From assembly GCF_964340395.1 (NCBI RefSeq), contig NC_135559.1:1389501-1453500 (forward strand): a stretch of DNA of 64,000 nucleotides. Reading direction: 5' to 3'. Of the stretch, positions 59,301 to 64,000 are shown piece by piece (the first letter of the stretch is position 1; each line of letters begins with the position of its first letter). The DNA comes from Glandiceps talaboti. Lineage: Eukaryota > Hemichordata > Enteropneusta > Spengelidae. The notes beneath the pieces were generated by a model. That model was given only the letters and a program-made list of their open reading frames with translations, had not been told where the DNA came from and did no database searches. A program made the translations under genes and the position numbers.

Positions 59301-62300
59301 AGTTTTGAAACTAGCTAGCAATAGATTCGTACTGGTAGATTTAATGAAATACTGAGCCTACGTTGTAGGTGACGTCTATTCTTGGGTGTACTGTACAGGG
59401 ATGTCAAGTTTTTGGTGTAGCTAGCACAAACCCGTACTACTGAAGGGAGACTGAAATTCAGTAATACTGTTCCAGTGACAGGGACTGGGGGAGAAGGGGT
59501 GAATAGAATTAACACTTCCTGAAAATTGACACTTATGAACAGAATACAAAATATTTTGTATACAAGATTCTGTACATGCCCAATATTATCATACATCACA
59601 GTTGATTTGATACCATAGCAATACATATACATGTAATAACTCAAAGTTGTAGATTTCACCTTGTTTTCATATCTCATTTCATTTTTGGGAGGAGAGGCTG
59701 TTTGCTGTTGCACATGGTAGAATTACATGTATTTTGCACATGATGTTATTATGTTACACATGATTTTATTATGTTACACATGATAGGACTATGTTATACA
59801 TGATAGGAACATGTTGCACATGATAGGAACATGTTGCTCATATCAGGGCAATGTTGCACATGATGGGAATATGTTGATGATGGTAATATGTTGCACTTTT
59901 CAGGAGTATGCCACACATAGTAATGTTTTCCTTGATAGGAAGGTACATGTTGAGTGTGTACATTTTCTATTCCATGTATGTTACAGTTCCAGCTTTCCAA
60001 GGCAGTCAGTCTATATCTGTGAGTCACTGGGCAACTGTAACCACCTGTTGAATATAGTTCAGATTTGTTTGGAGTAGAGAACTGCATATCTCTGGCATGA
60101 CGTTTGAAGTCCATGTAAATATAAATATATGATGACATTGTTATGAATAATAACAATGATATGAAACCCTGAAACTATTACTAATTTACTCAGCTGTTAC
60201 ATTACCCTTATTACACACAGGAATCATGTCTCCTGCTCTTAGTTGTCATTTCAGGAAAAGGAGTTTTTTCATTTACATGCAGGATTATAAACATAGTCAT
60301 ATGCATCCATGTAAAATTCTTGTTGTGTCAGGGGGTACATGTATTCATTTAGTGTCTGAAGTCAGGACAGTGTCAGGACTTAGGTTTCCTTAGTCAGGAC
60401 AGTGTCAGGACTCAGGTTTCCTTAGTCAGGACAGTGTCAGGACTCCGGTTTCCTTAGTCAGGACAGTTTCAGAAAACTTTTGTATTGACAGAGACATGAT
60501 ACCATAATCCAGAGTGTTTTTGTTGACCAGGTAAGTATATGTCTCGACCAATCAGAATGCGAGATTGGTGACAGGTGACGTATAAACGAGGTTATTGGCT
60601 CTTACATGTGATTATTCCTACAATCCACCATGCCTAGAGGTTATTTGAAGTACAACTTCAAGTTGGATTCCTACTTGTAAAGCAAGGCTACTGTTTTCCT
60701 TTCACTCCAGCTCTCTGGTCATATTCACAAGGAAAGTTACAATGTCTAGACTAATCCGTAATTTATATAGCACCAATTAACACTGTCCCAGTCTATACTC
60801 AGTGCCTATTATTTAGCACCAATTAACGCAATGCTCAGTACGTAGATAGAGGAAATGTGGTATGCAGTATGTGTGATCCAAGGTTGTCTAAATTCTTGAT
60901 GGATTGCAAAGTAAAGGCCGTGCTATTATTTAGATTTATTAACAATACAATTTGAGCTTTTATTCATTTATCAGTTGATAGAATATAATGATTTCAAAAA
61001 ACCTCCTGTGAAGTTCAAACATGGGTGAATGACCAGTCAATCCAGAATGTGGGATCATGATAGTGGACACCCAAATACAGTTCAATACCCTGCCAAGTCC
61101 ATAATAGAGGGTCATGGTAGTTACAGTTATACACCCACCTGTTGAACATAATGTAAAAACATTAAAACAACACCAAAAATAATGTATTTGAGAATAAAGT
61201 AAAGATTTCATTGTGTTTACATCTAAACATCTCTACCTGACCTTTTGTAACATGTCGGTTATTCACGCAGTTACTTGGAAAAACAGTCAACATGAAGCGT
61301 GAGAATAAATGTCGATGACGTGTTGTTTTCTTTACTGAGAGTTTCCACGATAGGAAGTTCCCAGGATTGAATTCGTGGAGACGAGAGATTCAATCCAGTT
61401 GGCACAATAGTAGTAACGTAAATGATCTACCACTGCACACACCAATTGTAGCTATCAAGTCTGTATCACCGTGGTCTCCTTCTGTGGTAGTGTAATTTTA
61501 ACTACTTCACGTGTGGTCAACTATACTGTTATTCAAAGTCACTACTTTGTGTTGTATTGTATTATCAGTTCAACTCTGCCGGTTGTGACTCAGTTGCTTG
61601 CAGAGTTTTATACATATGACTGTCTTCTGAGGGACTATGAAAATGCGTTATACGGCAAAACAGTGTCAAATTCATGTAAGTCAGTATATTCATCTTTGTT
61701 GTATGTCTTTGCATCTTAATGATCAAGTTCAAGTTCAAAACTTGTGTAAAACATAAATATTGTATATTTGTACCCACATTGCATCTCCTATGTACTTGCC
61801 ATTGTGCAATGTATGTTTGATGTTGGGCCACAGAGTTGTAAAACTTTCTTCATAGAAGGCAATATACTGTGTTGCAAATCTTGCTGCTGTATATCAGCCA
61901 TATATTGTACATGGTAGGGCATTTTCTCTCCAAAAACAGCAAATTTCACAGGCAGTATATAATTGTATTCCATTTCAGTTTGACTTTGCCATTGTCTTTA
62001 TTGTATCACTGTCAGCTGTTTGATAAAACACAAAGTTGATCTACAGGAGCCTGCGATATTATTACCTGTAAACAAAATGTTTCATTTCAGTTAAACTTAG
62101 TCTACAGGGCTCCCTCTATCTATTGGCAGATTTGAAATTAAGTACTTTGTAATATAAAAATGTTTATGGAACTAGATTCTAGAATTTCCTTGGTAGATTT
62201 TTAGTAATTGCCTACAAAACACAGCTTGAATTTCATGCTTTAAAACAGGTTGATTCGTGGACACTTTATCGTTGAAGTTTTTTTTAGCAAACTGATATCC

Positions 62301-63719
62301 TAAATATGTTCTTGTACTTCATTCAATATATGTGTATGCACACACAGTGTGACTTCATTGAATACTATAAACCTGGGCATTTTTGCTAAAGATTTAATAT
62401 CTTTTTTTTTTTTAATCCCGGAAACAAAATTAAAACTAAAATGCCATCTTCCACATAAACACAATGTACCAGTTTTGTAATTAGTAAAAATTAGTCGTTG
62501 AGAAGTAGTTGAAGACTACAAAATCACTACATTTTCTCTTAGCAACACTGTTGGGTTTACTACAGTACATGTGTGCTTACAATGAAACGGTTTATTGAAT
62601 ATACATACTAGACTATTCAGTGAATGTACTGAGAACAAGAGACTGTTCATTTCTCTTGATCTTCCTGTTTACATGGTTTAAGTCCAATCTGTTGGTGTAT
62701 GATTCTAAGTATTTGAAGATTAAGCTTTGAATCTGATGAAAACTAGTTGACCCGAAGGACAATTTACAGAATATATCACATCCTCAGTTAACATCGAAGA
62801 ATCACTTCAAATTATAGAGAAAGACAAATTAAATGGAAACCCATTAGTTCTACAACAGTTTGGTATACAAGCATTTCCTGCTGTTTAGTGTTGTTATTGT
62901 TTTGGTATTGTTTGATTGTTTTGTACACCATTAAAGGTAAAACCCCAGGGATGTCAGAGACCAACCTTGGTCAAGTTGTACGTGTGCAAGATCACGATTC
63001 AAACATAATTATTGGTTGTGAGTATTCCAAGGATTCCGCTAACATTACCATGTATGACTGGATTTTTTTATTTAGAAACAGTAAATGTGTGGGGAACATC
63101 CATTTTGTTTTTAAGCAATTTATTTGTTTGTTTGGTGTTTGAGATGGGAAGGAAGTAGGAAACACGTGTTGGTGTATCAAGTTCTACATAATGTCATGTA
63201 CTATGGTTTCTGTATACTAATAAGAGAGTGCAGAATAGGACAGTCTTGTTCTGACATGTTATGATTACTACAATCATCTCCATTCATATATAGAGAAAGT
63301 CATTATTCTAGCACAGAAATCTGTGTCAGTAGTAAGCCATCACAAATTGACAGGCAGTTGTAATTGGTTAGTTCCTTTAGACAATTGCTCATTAACCGAA
63401 TTCCACCTGAATCGAAAATGACATGGGGACACGATAGTGTCAGCACGTTTATATGAACACAGTTGGGGTAGAACAGATTTCTGTGATAGATAAATGACTT
63501 TCCCGATACGTGAGTGGAGATGATCGTAATAATAGCAAACGTCGCATAGGAACTAGACTAGTGATTTCAGCAGAATTTGCACTTTTCAAGATGTTTATTT
63601 TGAATGATGATTTGCATTCTTTTGATAATTCTACAACAAAAGACAGTCATGTGATGGAACTAGCTGCAAACTATAAGTCTGACTGTCATTGTGTCTTTGG
63701 TGTGGCCAAAATTTTATAA
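24750..63719 (+). CDS. Large Ser/Lys-rich scaffold-like protein, multi-exon (about 2,100 aa)
   Basis: I do not recognise the family. Proposed exons: 24750-24771, 25053-30035, 51038-51654, 53055-53081, 57650-57880, 59904-59942, 60492-60530, 61452-61486, 61569-61675, 62937-63017, 63571-63719. Phases agree at every junction and an AATAAA lies at 63848. The first 1,870 residues look disordered: Ser, Lys, Asn, Thr and Gln rich, with a basic patch KSFLRRFVFRRSTREKKKGK (about 85-104). [ST]-x-[IL]-P motifs occur at residues 15, 528, 609, 626, 726, 851, 1435 and 1485, and an acidic stretch at about 1830-1860. The C-terminal exons look folded. Multiple S-x-I-P motifs in a basic Ser-rich context are how EB1-binding plus-end proteins look, so a cytoskeletal scaffold is a reasonable inference, not a demonstration. 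The first three exons are firm; the shorter ones are tentative. Confidence 0.7.
25053..30035 (+). CDS. Large gene, exon 2 (4,983-nt exon)
   Basis: A single open frame of about 1,660 codons between acceptor TATTTTATGTAG and donor GTTAGT. Composition is Ser/Lys/Asn rich with no transmembrane segment, signal peptide or recognisable folded domain. A motif Y-[RK]-GEHSRTLRS occurs twice, at residues 482 and 535. SISLNDILDDSVLSSSY at about 1171-1187 is a possible short conserved acidic motif. SPIRKSSIPRHA and PKSKSEIPTPIRK near the end are basic S-x-I-P motifs. Its length, in an otherwise stop-rich AT-rich window, makes it certainly coding. Confidence 0.95.
30036..31017. other. Start of 21-kb intron 2
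   Basis: Intron sequence without recognisable exons. Poly-T and G-rich runs occur near 30420-30580. Confidence 0.5.
31018..31640. repeat. GGATGGGTG-rich imperfect minisatellite
   Basis: Imperfect units of about 40-60 bp built from GGTGGATGGGTGGGTTAGGG and GTATTGATATTGTATGGGTG-type words. Intronic; long frames on both strands are artefacts. Confidence 0.85.
31641..33872. other. Intron sequence, no gene
   Basis: AT-rich intron with scattered TACATGTA words and short G-rich tracts (31960-31990, 32995-33015). No exon or element recognised. Confidence 0.4.
33873..33933. repeat. (AC)n microsatellite inside a short direct duplication
   Basis: A run of about 30 AC units. The preceding words TGTACACAGTACAGGAACTT recur at about 34084-34104 with one change, so the microsatellite lies between two copies of a short duplicated sequence. 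Confidence 0.9.
35113..35315. repeat. (TG)n microsatellite
   Basis: Long TG-dominated tract with a T8-9 interruption near 35229-35237. Intronic. Confidence 0.95.
35316..37736. other. Intron sequence, no gene
   Basis: No exon with flanking splice signals that fits the gene's phase was found. A G-run lies at about 36302-36316. Confidence 0.4.
37737..38030. repeat. Three tandem copies of a 96-99-bp unit
   Basis: GGGAGACTGAC starts at 37737, 37833 and 37932. The units share TAGCTGTGTTCAGACTAAC and TTTTTAACTCTTGCCTGGGA; the third is diverged. Confidence 0.9.
38080..38935. repeat. 41-bp minisatellite, about 19-20 units
   Basis: The unit contains CTCAAAGCTAGCC, GATAGATTGTCTTGG and TGTCACTCTAGT. 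Some units carry a short insertion (ATTGGTGTTACTTGG) at 38670-38790. Intronic. Confidence 0.95.
38955..39520. repeat. 74-bp minisatellite, about 7 units
   Basis: The last four units (from about 39235) are nearly identical, each with GATCAGTGTGGTCATGGCTA and GCAGATACAAACCGTAACTA. Earlier ones are diverged. It follows the 41-bp array almost directly. Confidence 0.92.
40975..41278. mobile_element. Non-autonomous DNA element (MITE-like), copy 2
   Basis: The same element as at 11305-11637, in the same orientation, with ends GTGGTTCCGATTAC and GGTAACCGGAACC. The body shares TGTCAGTTTCCGCATCCA, CTTCACAATTTTTGCGATTT and GGTCGGGTAAC. Confidence 0.7.
41279..43117. other. Intron sequence, no gene
   Basis: No supportable exon. 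A-rich and C-rich simple tracts at about 41789-41862. Confidence 0.4.
43118..43137. repeat. Poly-C tract
   Basis: A homopolymer run of about 19 C followed by ACACACAC. Confidence 0.9.
43623..43650. repeat. Diverged copy of the 36-bp palindrome family
   Basis: GACTCTCCACCAAC followed by ATTGGTGAAGGGTT is an imperfect palindrome. It matches the core of the perfect palindrome at 12277-12312 (GACCCTACACCAAC and its complement). Confidence 0.5.
44190..44340. mobile_element. Interspersed repeat fragment (TTTATATAGCGC ... GGCGCTTTACA)
   Basis: GAGATTTATATAGCGCCAAA and TGGCGCTTTACAAAA are words of a repeat type common in aquatic animal genomes, followed by CTTGATGCGCTTCTTAAAAA. A shorter fragment with TTTATATAGCACCAATTAA lies near 60768. 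The family is not named. Confidence 0.5.
44341..46325. other. Intron sequence, no gene
   Basis: Nothing recognised in this part of intron 2. Confidence 0.4.
46330..46633. repeat. Three tandem copies of an exact 100-bp unit
   Basis: CATTGCAGAAAGTGAAAGTT begins at 46381, 46481 and 46581, exactly 100 bp apart. Copies differ at only a few positions, so this is a young triplication. Confidence 0.95.
47288..47372. repeat. 21-bp repeat, four units
   Basis: Units of TATGGATAAACTATGCCCAA type, with small differences in the first. Confidence 0.9.
47605..50210. repeat. 50-bp minisatellite, about 52 units, with 150-bp higher-order pattern
   Basis: The unit contains CTGTGTTGTGAAGTGTAGAC, ACATAGAAAGTGACTTAGTG and CTACCATACA. 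From about 48330 to 48890 the variants CTAC, CTAC, ATAC alternate strictly, with GTGATAC recurring every 150 bp (48432, 48582, 48732, 48882). Open frames on the minus strand are a by-product of the repeat. It lies in intron 2 about 0.7 kb before the next exon. Confidence 0.97.
50921..51037 (+). CDS. Optional 39-codon extension of exon 3 (duplicated 3' splice site)
   Basis: CTTTCAGGGAGATCCATCAG at 50914 copies the exon 3 acceptor region CTGTCAGGGAGGTCCATCAG at 51031. Use of the upstream site adds 117 nt that are open and in frame, reading GRSISSLVSSYVYTNFSENM and 19 further residues, then continuing into exon 3. It may be an alternative isoform or a relic of a small tandem duplication. Confidence 0.5.
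51038..51654 (+). CDS. Large gene, exon 3 (basic then acidic segment)
   Basis: Acceptor TATTTTCTGTCAG and donor GTAAGT. With the G left from exon 2 it reads GRSISSPALSSTPEVKSRFT, a Ser/Arg-rich part (ADLRLKRSRAMSCLHKDR), then NTEKTLTVRFASNPIVRIYS, and a strongly acidic run DYDYDDDDSDSFRDIDSYIE, ending NVLDFD in phase 0. The phase match to exon 2 across a 21-kb intron supports it as the next exon. Confidence 0.85.
51779..52063. repeat. (TATG)n microsatellite
   Basis: About 285 bp of TATG with a (TG)n/(TCTG)n interruption near 51933-51965. Intronic, 125 bp after exon 3. Confidence 0.97.
53055..53081 (+). CDS. Large gene, candidate 27-nt exon
   Basis: Between GTATGTCAG and donor GTAAGAT it reads VLSMETYLQ, phase 0 at both ends, which fits exon 3. 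Short, so tentative. Confidence 0.4.
53112..55506. repeat. 62-64-bp minisatellite, about 38 units, with dimer pattern
   Basis: The unit contains CATACATGTATACTAGGAAC, ACTTGTGTATGTGATGACAT and CATTGGTCTTGTAACTCTGT. From about 54120 to 54630 units with GTAACTCTG and GTAATTCTG alternate, giving a 128-bp dimer. Each unit holds TGACATCATTGG. Intronic. Confidence 0.97.
55507..56994. other. Intron sequence, no firm exon
   Basis: A segment at about 56025-56072 lies between CATGATATAAACAG and GTAGTG and is open in two frames, but neither fits the neighbouring exon phases. Confidence 0.35.
56995..57210 (-). mobile_element. tRNA-derived SINE
   Basis: On the minus strand the head reads GTCAGTGGCTGACTGGTTAT (A box TGGCTGACTGG) and GACGGGGTTCGAACCC (B box GGTTCGAACCC) about 30 nt later, the Pol III promoter of a tRNA-derived SINE. 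A non-tRNA body follows with GGGACGGCCCTCACTGGACT near its 3' end. The head does not form a full tRNA. Inserted in an intron of the large gene, in antisense orientation. Confidence 0.75.
57650..57880 (+). CDS. Large gene, exon with CxxC and conserved-looking region
   Basis: Acceptor GGCCTTGTCTAG and donor GTATGA; 231 nt, phase 0 at both ends. It reads MFYRIDNYKDLGWRRVVYSK, then GGTMVCQQCNDSILTYAVTW, then LRFERQLISRGNWPITMLEI and VLGRIRKTNFK. In contrast to exon 2 it has many Trp, Tyr, Leu and Ile, so it probably folds. The CxxC could bind metal, but only one pair is seen. Confidence 0.7.
58044..58914. repeat. 32-bp minisatellite, about 27 units
   Basis: Units of GCTAGTTGGCAGCATAAAAT and ATAGTTTTAGTT. 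Variants GCAG-CAT or GCAG-TAT and ATATAG or ATGTAG cluster in blocks. Intronic. Confidence 0.97.
59181..59440. repeat. Three diverged tandem copies of about 101 bp
   Basis: TGTACAGGGATGTTAAGTTT recurs at about 59189 and 59286, and with one change at about 59389. Each copy is followed by a CTAGCTAGCA-type word. Confidence 0.8.
59710..59880. repeat. Imperfect about 20-bp repeats (ACATGATA/ATGTTGC)
   Basis: Words such as TTACACATGATAGGACTATG and ATGTTGCACATGATAGGAAC recur every 19-21 bp just before a candidate exon. Confidence 0.75.
59904..59942 (+). CDS. Large gene, candidate 39-nt exon
   Basis: Acceptor TTGCACTTTTCAG and donor GTACAT. It reads EYATHSNVFLDRK, phase 0 at both ends. Confidence 0.4.
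60361..60470. repeat. 32-bp repeat, 3.5 units
   Basis: GTCAGGACAGTGTCAGGACT starts at 60361, 60393 and 60425, with a partial copy at 60457. Confidence 0.92.
60492..60530 (+). CDS. Large gene, candidate 39-nt exon
   Basis: Acceptor TTTTGTATTGACAG and strong donor GTAAGT. It reads RHDTIIQSVFVDQ, phase 0 at both ends. Confidence 0.4.
61452..61486 (+). CDS. Large gene, candidate 35-nt exon
   Basis: Between CACACCAATTGTAG and donor GTAGTG. It reads LSSLYHRGLLL and leaves TG, which completes a Cys codon with the T opening the next exon. It is the only exon I found that supplies the required phase change. Confidence 0.35.
61569..61675 (+). CDS. Large gene, penultimate-region exon
   Basis: Acceptor TTGTATTGTATTATCAG and strong donor GTAAGT. 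It reads STLPVVTQLLAEFYTYDCLL then RDYENALYGKTVSNS, leaving one base. The sequence looks like a folded helical segment. Confidence 0.6.
62937..63017 (+). CDS. Large gene, exon
   Basis: After a T-rich tract ending CACCATTAAAG, with donor GTGAGT. With the T from the previous exon it reads CKTPGMSETNLGQVVRVQDH then DSNIIIG, leaving one base. Phases fit on both sides. Confidence 0.55.
63571..63719 (+). CDS. Large gene, terminal exon with stop (tentative)
   Basis: Acceptor CTAGTGATTTCAG. With the previous T it reads SEFALFKMFILNDDLHSFDN then STTKDSHVMELAANYKSDCH and CVFGVAKIL, ending TAA at 63717-63719. AATAAA at 63848-63853 follows at a suitable distance. Confidence 0.45.
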
Positions 63720-63771
63720 TTGAAGTAACAGAGACAACAATCTAGTCAGATGTGTAGCTCTGAAATTTATT

Positions 63772-63829
63772 TAGGGGAGGGGGAAGGGGGGAGTTTGAAT
63801 ATGTAACCAAAGTCCCCCCCCCCCCCCAC
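63772..63829. repeat. G-rich run facing a poly-C run
   Basis: GGGGAGGGGGAAGGGGGGAG and, about 25 bp later, a run of about 15 C. They can pair as a hairpin in the presumed 3' UTR, or form a G-quadruplex. Confidence 0.7.
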
Positions 63830-63847
63830 TTACATCCACCATTTTTT

Positions 63848-63853
63848 AATAAA
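63848..63853 (+). other. Candidate poly(A) signal AATAAA
   Basis: Canonical hexamer about 130 bp after the proposed stop of the large gene. Confidence 0.45.
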
Positions 63854-64000
63854 GCTAAATAATGCAATTGTAAAATTGTACCGTTTAAGTAGTACAATTT
63901 GTCAATTGAAAAACAACAAAACTTGAAATTAAACTTCTAAACTGTCTAAACTATTGCAAACCACGACCTTTAATTATTCCATTTGTTATCATAAAAAACA

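Overview
The window looks like nuclear DNA of a marine invertebrate animal (deuterostome or lophotrochozoan type; species not determinable by eye). Evidence: spliced genes with GT-AG introns, an adhesion-class GPCR, metazoan initiator tRNA-Met genes, a Penelope-like retroelement fragment, small inverted-repeat DNA elements, a tRNA-derived SINE, and an unusually dense set of micro- and minisatellites in AT-rich sequence. There is no operon structure.

Layout. (1) 113-5198: a tandem array of seven initiator tRNA-Met genes in about 1.43-kb units holding two tRNAs each, followed by a decayed tRNA copy (5305-5369) and an eighth intact gene (6116-6187). (2) 6635-15828, plus strand: the 3' part of an adhesion GPCR (end of TM4 to the cytoplasmic tail) in about eight exons. 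Exons for the extracellular region and TM1-TM3 were not found, so the tRNA array either lies in an upstream intron or the receptor is 5'-truncated. The TM5 exon (7369-7435) runs into a 44-copy, 53-bp minisatellite made from its own 3' half plus the splice donor. The same intron holds a foldback element, a tRNA-Ile(AAT) on the minus strand, an inverted-repeat DNA element, and a broken zinc-knuckle retroelement with a 36-bp perfect palindrome inserted in it. (3) 16-24.7 kb: intergenic, mostly featureless apart from microsatellites and a minus-strand Penelope-like RT fragment at 23.5-23.95 kb.

(4) 24750-63719, plus strand: one large gene of about 39 kb. A tiny first exon with a good start context is followed by a 4,983-nt exon encoding a Ser/Lys-rich, apparently disordered protein with many [ST]-x-[IL]-P motifs. 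A 21-kb intron follows, then an acidic exon at 51.0-51.65 kb and a chain of smaller exons whose phases fit to a stop at 63719 and an AATAAA. The predicted protein is about 2,100 residues. I do not recognise its family; a microtubule plus-end role is an inference from the motifs. Its introns carry at least eight minisatellite families (41, 74, 100, 50, 64, 32 bp and others), two with visible higher-order structure.

The most unusual features are the exon-donor minisatellite in the GPCR, the tRNA array whose duplication boundaries fall at tRNA genes, the 36-bp palindrome with a 7-bp target duplication, and an in-frame pair of duplicated 3' splice sites at 50920/51037. All exon calls come from reading splice signals and frame by eye, with no alignment.
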